From: Proteobacteria bacterium UBA664
GTDB lineage: Bacteria; Pseudomonadota; Gammaproteobacteria; UBA7966
Assembly: GCA_002299125.1 (NCBI GenBank)
Contig: DBNU01000218.1
Coordinates: 1-8,320 of the forward strand
Length of the DNA: 8,320 bases
Reading direction: 5' to 3'
Shown here: positions 1-6,348 of the stretch, piece by piece
How positions within the stretch are numbered: position 1 is the first letter of the stretch
Layout of the letters: the number at the start of each line of letters is the position of its first letter
Translations under genes and position numbers: made by a program
Notes under the pieces: generated by a model
What the model was told of the DNA's origin: nothing
The model's input: only the letters and a program-made list of their open reading frames with translations
The model's database searches: none

Positions 1-12
1 TGAGGTTACAAA

Positions 13-246
13 ATGAGCGTGCACATTCAGCCCATCTCCGAATTAACTCATCGTGCCACCCATGCACTCATTCAAGAGCTTGGCATCGTGGATACCATTC
101 GTTTTCTGAATCAGTTCAGATCGGGACGCGGCAACTACACGGTGGAACGCGAGCAATTGTTTGAAGGCCTGTCTGTGAGGGACATTGTCACCGAGATTAA
201 GGCACGGCGTACCGGCAGTGCCTCACAAGGCGCTCCAGCCGGCTGA
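13..246 (+). CDS. Small conserved-type protein with GNYTxER motif, function unknown
   Basis: A 77-aa soluble protein with no signal peptide or membrane segment. ATG at 13 is preceded by TGAGGT (1-6), a reasonable ribosome binding site. The body reads as a compact helical protein: ELGIVDTIRFLNQF at about residues 22-35, then GNYTVEREQLF at about 40-50 and IVTEIKARR near 58-66. From memory, small proteins with this 'GIVDTxRFxxQF...GNYTxER...I(V/L)xEIK' pattern are widespread in Gammaproteobacteria and Cyanobacteria and are mostly annotated as hypothetical; I cannot confirm this here. The last 11 residues (TGSASQGAPAG) look like a low-complexity tail. It lies 76 bases upstream of a toxin-antitoxin pair. 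An antitoxin or accessory role is inference from position and size only. Its base composition looks less GC-rich than that of the genes after it. Confidence 0.75.
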   Translation: MSVHIQPISELTHRATHALIQELGIVDTIRFLNQFRSGRGNYTVEREQLFEGLSVRDIVTEIKARRTGSASQGAPAG

Positions 247-322
247 TGGCGCCGCAGTCGACGACCGTGGCGCAGATTGAACTGATCGGCCGGGGTGACG
301 GCACAGAAGCGAGGCACGATCC

Positions 323-637
323 ATGAGGCTCACGGCCGAGCAGCAGCAGACCATCCGGGAGGTCGTTCTGGCACTCGCGGGCCAGGACAGCCGCATCGTG
401 CTGTTCGGTTCCAGGCTGGATGACGCCGGTCACGGCGGCGATATCGACATCATGATCGAAGCAGATCGGGTGCTTGGTCTGCTCGACCGCGCCCGAATCA
501 AGTTGCGACTGGAGGGGCGCCTCGGCATTCCCGTCGACGTACTGATCTGCACCCGTGGCGAGCCGCTGTCTGCATTCCAGCGCATCGCCCGCGACACCGG
601 AATCGTGCTGCATGGGGACGCTCATGACCTCACTTGA
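323..637 (+). CDS. Minimal nucleotidyltransferase (MNT), MntA-type antitoxin
   Basis: A 104-aa protein of the DNA polymerase beta-like minimal nucleotidyltransferase superfamily. Seen directly: the FGS signature at residues 28-30, the metal-binding pair D40 and D42 (GGDIDI), and a third acidic residue D72 within IPVDVLI. The spacing is GS-X9-DXD, one residue shorter than the GSX10DXD usually quoted for MntA. In the HepT-MntA (type VII) class, the MNT protein transfers AMP to a tyrosine in the HEPN toxin and so blocks its RNase activity; the same job is inferred here from the partner gene. GAGG at 311-314 sits 8 bases before the ATG. The stop overlaps the start of the HEPN gene, which indicates coupled translation. 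All three catalytic Asp are present, so the enzyme is probably active. A non-toxin housekeeping role for the MNT/HEPN pair cannot be excluded. Confidence 0.9.
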   Translation: MRLTAEQQQTIREVVLALAGQDSRIVLFGSRLDDAGHGGDIDIMIEADRVLGLLDRARIKLRLEGRLGIPVDVLICTRGEPLSAFQRIARDTGIVLHGDAHDLT

Positions 638-1211
638 GGCCCAGACAGAGCACCTGGCGAACCTGCTGGCGGCCATCCAGCGCTGCGTGTATTTCCTGGC
701 GGCGGCTGACCGTGCGCTGCCGTGGCCGCTGGCTGCGGGGGAGCTTGCGGCGCGCAAGAAGGATGCGACGCTCTACCATACGCTCTCCGCACTGAATGAA
801 CGTTACGCCAAGTTGCAGGATGTTCTTGGTGCCACCATGCGCCACGCGGCCTTCCTGCTGGGCGAAAGGAGCGACGAGTTCCTGCGGGTATTGGCCTATT
901 TTGAGAAGCAGGGCGTGGTCGAGTCGATCGAGGGCTGGCAGGCACTGCGCGTCGCGCGCAATCAGGCCGCACACGTGTACGAGACGGACTACGCGACAAT
1001 CGCGGACCACTTCAACGCACTGCACGCGCTCTTGCCGATCCTGTACACGGTGGCCTGGCACCTGACGTCGTTGTGCAGGGCGAAGCTCGCGATCGGCCCG
1101 AGCGATGACGCTTTCGTCGAGGATTTCGCAGTGATCGCCGGGGGGGAGTATGGGTGCATCGACGAGGATGGTAGATGGGTCGCGCAAACCCGCCACGACC
1201 CGACGACCTGA
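624..1211 (+). CDS. HEPN-domain protein, HepT-like RNase toxin
   Basis: A 195-aa predominantly helical protein. Residues 112-119 read RNQAAHVY, an intact RX4HXY motif: R112 and H117 are the expected RNase residues and Y119 is the expected AMP acceptor in the HepT-MntA class. The upstream block (about residues 58-110: ERYAKLQDVLG, then GWQALRVARN) matches the HEPN layout of two long helices before the motif. ATG at 624 was chosen because GGGGA at 614-618 lies 5 bases before it; ATG at 612 would add four residues. Start and MNT stop overlap by 14 bases. The protein is longer than classic HepT of about 130-140 aa, with roughly 45 residues after the helical core ending in an acidic, less conserved-looking tail (FVEDFAVIAGGEYGCIDEDG). 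The role as toxin is inferred from motif and pairing; toxicity is untested. Confidence 0.87.
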   Translation: MTSLEAQTEHLANLLAAIQRCVYFLAAADRALPWPLAAGELAARKKDATLYHTLSALNERYAKLQDVLGATMRHAAFLLGERSDEFLRVLAYFEKQGVVESIEGWQALRVARNQAAHVYETDYATIADHFNALHALLPILYTVAWHLTSLCRAKLAIGPSDDAFVEDFAVIAGGEYGCIDEDGRWVAQTRHDPTT

Positions 1212-1240
1212 ACCATCAACCAGGGAGAGGCGATGCGCCC

Positions 1241-1993
1241 CTACCGCGACGCGAACCCACGCCGGACGAAGATTCCGTCGGTCTCGAACAATTGACCGGT
1301 CGCTTGATCTGCGAAGCCCGGTTCCAGCCCGCACAGATCAAAACCACTTTGCCTCATCAGATTGATCGCATCGACGACATCGAGCGCACCCTCGTACAGC
1401 GGAACCAGGGGCATCTCGATCTGCACGGCACAGATATGCGGCAACAGTGCCTGCGCGCCTCTCAGAACCTCAGCCTCATATCCCTGGGTGTCGATCTTGA
1501 GCCAGACGCCGCTCTGCCCCCGCAGATCTCCGAGTAGCAGAGAGTCGAGACTTCGGCATTGCACGAGCTCGGAGCGGACCATGCCGGCCTCAGGTAACTT
1601 TTGGTGCAACAACCGGCTTGGTTGTAGAAAAGAGCTGCCGACGCTATTCCCGGAAACGTTGATGTTGATCTCGCAATCAGTCGCGCCGATTGCCAGCCTG
1701 TGGGCCTTCCATCGTGGATCGGAATTCGTGCGCTGCTCGATCTGCCTGAACGCCTCGCCTACCGGCTCGTAGGACCAGATCTCGCCCGTGTAGCCAAAAT
1801 CCGATCGCAGCGAGCTGCCATACTGGCCTACGTTGGCTCCCACATCGAGTACGAGGTCGATGCGCAGAGCGTCCATCAGGGCCATGCGGCGACGTACCGG
1901 GTGCGTCAGGGGGTTAAAGCCCACGAGGTCGTAGCCGAACCGCCTCGCAAGCCGGCGCAGATGGGCCTTCCAGCCGGAGTTGTACGCGCTCAT
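1241..1993 (-). CDS. FkbM family SAM-dependent methyltransferase (first copy)
   Basis: A 250-aa class I methyltransferase of the FkbM type, a family that O-methylates sugars and other small or glycan-linked substrates. Seen: motif I LDVGANVGQYG (49-59), the acidic ribose-binding stretch SYEP (74-77), a family-typical GNSVGSSFL (115-123), LKIDTQGYE (165-173) and VQIEM (190-194). The length is normal for the family. The ATG is preceded on the - strand by GGAGAA (1996-2001), and only 13 bases separate it from the stop of the upstream FkbM gene, so the two are almost certainly cotranscribed. It is the last gene of the glycan cluster; its stop faces the HEPN stop 29 bases away, with no obvious terminator between them. 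A 60-base sample inside it (1621-1680) is 48% GC, clearly below the first gene of the cluster. The substrate is unknown; methylation of a sugar residue in a surface glycan is inference. Confidence 0.92.
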   Translation of the reverse strand: MSAYNSGWKAHLRRLARRFGYDLVGFNPLTHPVRRRMALMDALRIDLVLDVGANVGQYGSSLRSDFGYTGEIWSYEPVGEAFRQIEQRTNSDPRWKAHRLAIGATDCEININVSGNSVGSSFLQPSRLLHQKLPEAGMVRSELVQCRSLDSLLLGDLRGQSGVWLKIDTQGYEAEVLRGAQALLPHICAVQIEMPLVPLYEGALDVVDAINLMRQSGFDLCGLEPGFADQATGQLFETDGIFVRRGFASR

Positions 1994-2006
1994 TGTTCTC
2001 CGTCGA

Positions 2007-2813
2007 TCAAGCCGTTTCGATCTGGCTCAGGCCCGGCACCACGTACCAGTCATCACAGGGCGACAAGCCCTCGAGAATGCGAACATAACCCTTGGCTGAA
2101 AGCAGCTTGTGGATGTCATGGCGTTGCGGTCCATGGTTGTGCTCGACTGAGATCAGTCGGAACTGATGTCTGGAAAAATCGAACCCCTCAAGAATCAGGT
2201 ATTCGGTGCCTTCGGTGTCCATCGACAGAAAATCGACGAGGGGCGGTGCCTTCGCCGCTGTAAGTAGATCGTTGAGCGAGATGGTCTCTACCTCGTACTC
2301 GACGCCATCCTTTCGCGCGACCGCGTGCTGATCACCCTCCGCGAAGGAGGCTACCGTCGACAACTCGCCATAGGGAGTTTCCCGGAAGCGCAGCTTCTCG
2401 CCGCTCCGATGCCAGACGCAACGCCTCTCGATAGTACAGTTCCGGTTCTCCGCCAAGCCCTGGTGCCAGCGCCTCGCCGGCTCGGCCAGGATACCGGTCC
2501 AGCCGAACTCCTTTTCGAGCAACCAGGTGTTGCTAAGACATAGCCCATCGGTTGCACCAAACTCGACGAAAAAGCCGTCGCGTTTGAAGCCGGAGGCAGC
2601 CAGCGCGGCGAGATCCTGACCGTATTGCGACTTCACCCTGGAGACGAGCGCGAGTGCCCGCGCGCCGTGATCGCCTGGCAGCGCCTGCAACACACGCAGG
2701 ACCTGAGCACCCCACGTATCGGCCTGGAGTGCCCCGAGGCGATCCGCCTTGATGATTGAATACCCCGCCCGCTGGGCCAGGCGTGCGATGGTGTCTGTGA
2801 TGAGGCGCTTCAC
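2007..2813 (-). CDS. FkbM family SAM-dependent methyltransferase (second copy)
   Basis: A 268-aa FkbM-type methyltransferase. Seen: SQYGQD (62-67), the SAM-binding strand and turn FFVEFGATDGL (81-91), SNTWLLEKEFGWTGILAEP (94-112) ending in the acidic loop, LSMDTEGTEYLILEGFDF (196-213) and ISVEHNH (221-227). This 'SQYGQD...FVEFGA.DG...SNT..LE...GW.G...EP' form is a well-known subgroup and differs clearly from the neighbouring copy, so the pair is not a recent duplication. I chose the GTG at 2813 because AAGGAG lies exactly 5 bases before it; the longer reading from a TTG at 2834 would add seven residues and place that site inside the coding region. It is followed 13 bases later by the other FkbM gene and preceded by a gap of 122 bases. 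Substrate unknown; a glycan sugar is the likely target. Confidence 0.9.
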   Translation of the reverse strand: MKRLITDTIARLAQRAGYSIIKADRLGALQADTWGAQVLRVLQALPGDHGARALALVSRVKSQYGQDLAALAASGFKRDGFFVEFGATDGLCLSNTWLLEKEFGWTGILAEPARRWHQGLAENRNCTIERRCVWHRSGEKLRFRETPYGELSTVASFAEGDQHAVARKDGVEYEVETISLNDLLTAAKAPPLVDFLSMDTEGTEYLILEGFDFSRHQFRLISVEHNHGPQRHDIHKLLSAKGYVRILEGLSPCDDWYVVPGLSQIETA

Positions 2814-2818
2814 CGAAA

Positions 2819-2824
2819 CTCCTT
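2819..2824 (-). promoter_or_regulatory. Shine-Dalgarno site AAGGAG that fixes a GTG start
   Basis: On the - strand AAGGAG is followed by the 5-base spacer TTTCG and then GTG at 2813-2811. This is the strongest ribosome binding site in the window and argues against the in-frame TTG at 2834 as the start of the FkbM gene. Confidence 0.8.
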
Positions 2825-2935
2825 GAGATTGCAAAGCCAGGAACGGGAGAGGGAAGATCGAGACGAAAGGTGCCGGGTGCTCCGGAAGGGGTAGGACTCA
2901 TACTTCCCCGCGCCCCCTCGTGAAACGAACGTTGT

Positions 2936-3874
2936 CTATCGCATGGCCGAGGCAACGGCTCGGTGGTCGACCGAGCCGACAGGGTGGGCAGCCGGCTTGA
3001 GGCTCGGCACCCAGGGCATGTGCACACTGTCGTGTTCAGCGAGGTCTACCTCCAGTCGCAGGCGCTGGCCTGCATTGAATGATTGGAGAAGGTCCTCGGG
3101 CGAAATATCAAGACACGGGAAGTAGTAGTCCTCCGACTTCACACTGTTCAAGGGCAGGTTGACGACACTGGGCTCTTCCGGGCAGAGCCCATAGCGCGTC
3201 TTGAACAGCGCCCGGTAGTGGCCCAGATCAAGTTCCAGCGAGTTGGGGGCTCGGAAGGTCCCCGCCTCGATGATGGGCAGGATCTCCATGCGCGGGAGCA
3301 GGGTCGCGTCGAGCGACGTGGGCAGGCCCCAGCTCAGGCTGCCGCTCCGCCATCTCCAACGGAGCAACCGCTCACCGCCTCGACTGAGGCGCATGTGTCC
3401 ACGCGGCAGATCGCAGCTTGCGCCGTTTGCTGTGAAGTCGCGCCGGATGCAACGGCCAAGTCGGAGACTCACGAGCGTCAGCGCCGGGTGGAAATTGCTC
3501 AGCAGGAAGCGGCTGACCGGGCGAATGAAGACCAGGTCGTCCACCAGGAACATGACCGCGCGTCGTCTGCTGGCGTGCAGAACCCGCAGGAGATCTGCTC
3601 TGAACGATTCCTCGGCAATCGGTCTGGCAAAGCCGTAAGCGGAATTCGCAAAGACGGCATCATAGGCCGCGCGATGTGCCCGGGACGACGTGCTGTAAAG
3701 CACCGTTGCCTCTGGCGTATCCTCGACTTGGCGCGCATAGGAATCGAGCAACATCTCGAGCTGCGGGGCGCGATCCCGCGAGAAAACGATCACTTCGGGC
3801 AGTTCGCCTGCCGTGTGGCAGAGAGAACGCGCCCGCGCCGCCAGCGAGGCCGCACTTACATCGAGGCGTTTCAT
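2936..3874 (-). CDS. Putative GT-A-like glycosyltransferase
   Basis: A 312-aa soluble protein that resembles a GT-A glycosyltransferase. Seen: a first strand with a nucleotide-binding-like loop EVIVFSRDRAPQLEMLLDSY at about residues 27-46, FRADLLRVL near 91-99, and MFLVDDLVFI (108-117) whose D112-D113 sit where the DXD metal/sugar-nucleotide motif of GT-A enzymes is expected. A later segment FRAPNSLELD (207-216) and EPSVVNLPLNSV (234-245) recur, as I recall, in a poorly characterised group of glycan-cluster proteins. No signal peptide or membrane segment is visible. ATG at 3874 was chosen because GGTGGA (3884-3889) is 9 bases away; ATG at 3883 adds three residues but has no usable site. It lies 136 bases after the methyltransferase stop and 122 bases before the FkbM gene, so it may have its own promoter, though I see none. 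Sugar donor and acceptor unknown; the family assignment is moderate. Confidence 0.75.
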   Translation of the reverse strand: MKRLDVSAASLAARARSLCHTAGELPEVIVFSRDRAPQLEMLLDSYARQVEDTPEATVLYSTSSRAHRAAYDAVFANSAYGFARPIAEESFRADLLRVLHASRRRAVMFLVDDLVFIRPVSRFLLSNFHPALTLVSLRLGRCIRRDFTANGASCDLPRGHMRLSRGGERLLRWRWRSGSLSWGLPTSLDATLLPRMEILPIIEAGTFRAPNSLELDLGHYRALFKTRYGLCPEEPSVVNLPLNSVKSEDYYFPCLDISPEDLLQSFNAGQRLRLEVDLAEHDSVHMPWVPSLKPAAHPVGSVDHRAVASAMR

Positions 3875-4010
3875 CAAGGGCATTCCACCAAGGGCGCGAC
3901 GGGAGTGCGGCCAAGTCTGTTGCCGTGGGTCCGCGACGAATGGTCTTGCGCACCCGCGTGATCAGCAAACTGGGGGACGCTGCGCCTGCGTACTTGACAA
4001 CCCGCCCCCT

Positions 4011-4790
4011 TCACGATCGCTCCGCCCCAGCAACCGCCTGAGCCACCTGTTCGCGGGACCAGACGCACATCTCGCGCATCGCCTCCGGCGGCATCCAGTC
4101 CTCCACCCGCCAGCGCACCTCGCGGGGCAGAGAGAAGGGCGGCAGAAAGAGATCGATGTGGCGGAAGTCGCCGGTCACGATGTCCTGGTTGCTGAACAGC
4201 CCGGCGTTCATGTGGGTGGTGGTGAGCAGATAGGGGATGTTGGAGCGGGCGAAGTTGCGCAGGAAGGCGAGGGCATCTGCATACGAGAGATGAAAAAGAC
4301 AGTCGCGACAGATCATGAGATCCGCATCCGGCAGCGGATCGGTGGTGATATCCAGCGGCAGGAAGCTCACTCGCGGCAGGGTGTAACGGGCTCGGTTCTG
4401 GGCGATGAGTGGTTCGACGATGTCACCGCCGAGGTAGTCGATGTCGTTCGATTCCACTACCTGGCGCATCCAGTTGAAGTCCCCGCAGGGTGCATCCAGT
4501 ACGCGCTTCACGCCGAGTTTTGCGAACAGTTCGGGCAGGGACGCCCGCAGCCGCTCCGTGTACCTGACGGAGGAGCCGTAGCCGCTAGCACTCTCCATCG
4601 GGCCCCAGACCCGGCGCTCGAAGATGTCGGTGAAACGCGCCTTGGCATCAGGGAGCTGCAGATGCGCCTTCGGGGCGGCTTCGGCTGAACGGCCGGGGAG
4701 CCAGCGCAGCGGATAGCGCAGGACCTTCTGCAGCGTCGGCCACAGGCCTTGACTGCGGTAGTAGGCGGCGACGAGTCGAAGCGGATTCAT
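4011..4790 (-). CDS. Class I SAM-dependent methyltransferase of a glycan-cluster type
   Basis: A 259-aa protein. Seen: VWGPMESASGYGSS (61-74), LPELFAKLGVKRVLDAPCGDFNWM (85-108) with the SAM-binding loop DAPCGD, the second acidic strand YLGGDIVEP (119-127), CRDCLFHLSYADA (161-173) and YLLTTTH (187-193). This order (WG..ES.SG.GS, then LDAPCGDF.WM, then RD...HL) is a recognisable family of methyltransferases found in polysaccharide clusters, including capsule and O-antigen loci. The open frame runs upstream to 5141, but the start is ATG 4790: it lies just 10 bases after the stop of the upstream glycosyltransferase, has GAGG 9 bases before it, and the longer reading would be a shadow of that gene. 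Residues 1-45 form a basic, hydrophobic-rich N-terminal part that may contact membrane or lipid-linked substrate. Exact substrate unknown. Confidence 0.9.
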   Translation of the reverse strand: MNPLRLVAAYYRSQGLWPTLQKVLRYPLRWLPGRSAEAAPKAHLQLPDAKARFTDIFERRVWGPMESASGYGSSVRYTERLRASLPELFAKLGVKRVLDAPCGDFNWMRQVVESNDIDYLGGDIVEPLIAQNRARYTLPRVSFLPLDITTDPLPDADLMICRDCLFHLSYADALAFLRNFARSNIPYLLTTTHMNAGLFSNQDIVTGDFRHIDLFLPPFSLPREVRWRVEDWMPPEAMREMCVWSREQVAQAVAGAERS

Positions 4791-4800
4791 GCGATGGGCC

Positions 4801-5997
4801 TCATGATGTGGTGGATGCTGGCGACGGCAGGCCCGTTGCGGCAACCGACAGTGCAGCGGGCGGTGTTTCCGAGCCCCACCGCCCAAGTACGCCCGCAAGG
4901 CTGGTTTCCCCCACAGCCGCCGGGGCCGGTGCCGGCCAGTGGCCCGCGCGGATCTGCGCGAACAGAGCGGCGTCTGCGCGACGGGCACCCGGGTCCGGGG
5001 GCCAGTCCGTGCGGCCCTGGATGGGGCGCAGGCGCAGGGGCTCACGCAGGCCGATGATGGGCAGGCCGTGCGCACGATAGGCACCAGCGGCGCTGCTCTT
5101 GCCCAAGGCCTCCAGCGGCGTGAGCGAGAGCCCCGCATCACAGGTCTGCAACCAATGGCTGAGACTCACGGCGTCGGCCTCGCCCACCTCGAGGGTGGTC
5201 GCGGGGAGTTCGCTCGCTGCCGCCGTGATCGCCGCCCAGATGGCGCGGCCCTGGTAGCCGGGGCGACCGAGCTGCACAAGCTCGGCCCGCTGACCGCTGG
5301 CGCTGATGGCCCGGCAGAGGGGGCCAAGCGAGCCGCGCCAGTCCCATTCGGGCGGGATGCTGCCCAACAGGGCGAGCCGCCGCGTACCCGGCTCAGCGGT
5401 AGGTAGCGGTTCCCCGTTGCCCGTGGGCGCGACGGGGATGCCGCTCGGGATCGGGGTGACGCTGGCCTCGATGCCGATGCTGCCCAGCATCGCGCGGGCG
5501 AGGTTCGAGCTGCAGCTTGCCGCTTGCGGTGCCAGCCGCCGATGGAAGCGGCCGAGCAACCGCCGCTGCAGGGCACCTTCCACAACCTGGCGCCAGGGTG
5601 CATCGCGGGTGCCACCGATCCAGAGCTCGTGATACATGATGTGGAGCGGCAGCCCGGCGAGCAGGCGCGCGAACCAGGGCAGACAACTGAAAAGCATGCC
5701 GTGGTAGCCAAGGCCGTAGGGGGAGATCTGCAGGCTAGCCACGTCCGGACTGAAGGCCGTGAGCGCGCCGCGGGCCTCGCCCCGGGCCTCGGCCGACCAG
5801 GCGTGGACCGGCAGGCGCAGGATCGAAAGGCCGGCCTGGGAGTCGTCCCTGGCCGTCACCTGCAGGTGACCGTCGCGAAAGGCGAGCGCGAGCACTTCGT
5901 GGCCGGCCGCCACCAGATCGCCCGCCACCCGGCGGGTGAAGTCGCCCACGCCGCAACGCCCGGGCTCGAGGGTGGTGGTCAGGAGCGCGATGCGCAT
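4801..5997 (-). CDS. GT-B-like glycosyltransferase (group 1/4 type)
   Basis: A 398-aa protein with the layout of a GT-B glycosyltransferase. Seen: MRIALLTTTLEPGRCGVGDF (1-20), a first Rossmann strand followed by the Gly-rich CGVGDFTRR acceptor-side loop; LHIMYHELWIGG (118-129); SSNLARAML (163-171) and TPIPSGIPV (181-189) at the domain junction; LALLGSIPPEWDW (208-220) opening the C-terminal domain; and LSLTPLEALGKSSAAGAYRAHGLPII (290-315), the donor-binding region with the E-A-x-x-K/S pattern of family 4-like enzymes. I chose ATG 5997 because GAGG is 5 bases upstream and the preceding 35 in-frame residues (from 6102) look non-genic and Pro/Arg-rich. It heads the - strand cluster and is closely coupled to the methyltransferase 10 bases downstream. 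The last 45 residues are Ala/Pro/Ser-rich and look disordered. Donor sugar cannot be told from the sequence. Confidence 0.85.
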   Translation of the reverse strand: MRIALLTTTLEPGRCGVGDFTRRVAGDLVAAGHEVLALAFRDGHLQVTARDDSQAGLSILRLPVHAWSAEARGEARGALTAFSPDVASLQISPYGLGYHGMLFSCLPWFARLLAGLPLHIMYHELWIGGTRDAPWRQVVEGALQRRLLGRFHRRLAPQAASCSSNLARAMLGSIGIEASVTPIPSGIPVAPTGNGEPLPTAEPGTRRLALLGSIPPEWDWRGSLGPLCRAISASGQRAELVQLGRPGYQGRAIWAAITAAASELPATTLEVGEADAVSLSHWLQTCDAGLSLTPLEALGKSSAAGAYRAHGLPIIGLREPLRLRPIQGRTDWPPDPGARRADAALFAQIRAGHWPAPAPAAVGETSLAGVLGRWGSETPPAALSVAATGLPSPASTTS

Positions 5998-6200
5998 GCG
6001 GGCCTCGGGGTGTTCCTCTGGTTTCTGGCCGAGGCCGGGTAAAGGTGGTGGAGTAATGGCCTGCGCACGACCCCGCCAAAATGACTGGTGGAACCGTGAC
6101 ACCTGCTTGCGATGTGGGGTGCCGGAACATCCATGCGCATCCCCGGTTCATTCGGAGTCGGTCGGCATTCTGCGACGCATACCGCAGCGCGGCAAGGTGG

Positions 6201-6227
6201 CTGCGGTTATCATGCTGCGCGTTATCA
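6201..6227. repeat. Tandem 12/13-base direct repeat CTGCG(C)GTTATCA
   Basis: CTGCGGTTATCA (6201-6212) is followed two bases later by CTGCGCGTTATCA (6215-6227). The shared heptamer GTTATCA recurs at a 15-base interval, and the array ends 12 bases before the PHO box. It could be an operator for a regulator binding on one face of the helix; this is inference. The reverse strand reads TGATAAC twice. Confidence 0.5.
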
Positions 6228-6239
6228 GCTCGTTCGCGG

Positions 6240-6257
6240 CTGTCATGAAACTGTCAC
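6240..6257 (+). promoter_or_regulatory. PHO box (PhoB binding site)
   Basis: The sequence CTGTCATGAAACTGTCAC is two CTGTCA-type heptamers with a 4-base A-rich spacer (11-base period). It matches the enterobacterial PHO box consensus CTGTCAT-A(A/T)A(T/A)-CTGTCA(C/T) at all but one position (G for A as first spacer base). The direct repeat points to the + strand, toward the transferase ATG 185 bases downstream. In PhoB-activated promoters the second heptamer takes the place of the -35 element, with a -10 about 10 bases later; here that position (about 6268) is GC-rich and not a convincing -10, so the transcription start is uncertain. Site identity is strong by sequence; function is inference. 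Confidence 0.75.
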
Positions 6258-6305
6258 ATTTCATTGTGCTCGCTGCCCGGGGCGCGGGCGACTGCCGCGC
6301 AACGA

Positions 6306-6348
6306 GGGAGAGGGTGGCCACTCGCTGATCTCACCCTGTTCCTCTCCC
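6306..6348. repeat. Imperfect inverted repeat in the transferase leader
   Basis: GGGAGAGG (6306-6313) is complementary to CCTCTCCC (6341-6348), and GGGTG (6312-6316) can alternatively pair with CACCC (6332-6336). The element lies between the PHO box and the start codon, so it would be in the 5' untranslated RNA. No U-tract follows. It resembles the degenerate GGGAGAGG/CCTCTCCC palindromes that are dispersed in many GC-rich proteobacterial genomes; that comparison is from memory. Confidence 0.4.

Noticed and set aside
1177..1201. GGGTCG/CGACCC hairpin near the HEPN stop as terminator
   Set aside because: Six-base stem with a 13-base loop, inside the coding region and without a U-tract.
3083..3961. 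292-residue open frame on the + strand
   Set aside because: It lies antisense to the GT-A-like gene, has no family signature, and is rich in Arg/Gln/Glu as expected for a shadow frame in GC-rich DNA.
3995..4000. TTGACA as a -35 element
   Set aside because: No -10 hexamer is found at 16-18 bases downstream, and the + strand direction would only transcribe antisense to the cluster.
4791..5141. Upstream extension of the methyltransferase reading frame
   Set aside because: It overlaps the glycosyltransferase 3' end and reads as Arg/Pro/Ala-rich non-family sequence; ATG 4790 has a ribosome binding site and family-like N-terminus.
6245..6328. 27-codon peptide MKLSHFIV... starting inside the PHO box
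   Set aside because: The start codon is part of the PhoB site, there is no ribosome binding site, and the composition after the first ten residues is arbitrary.
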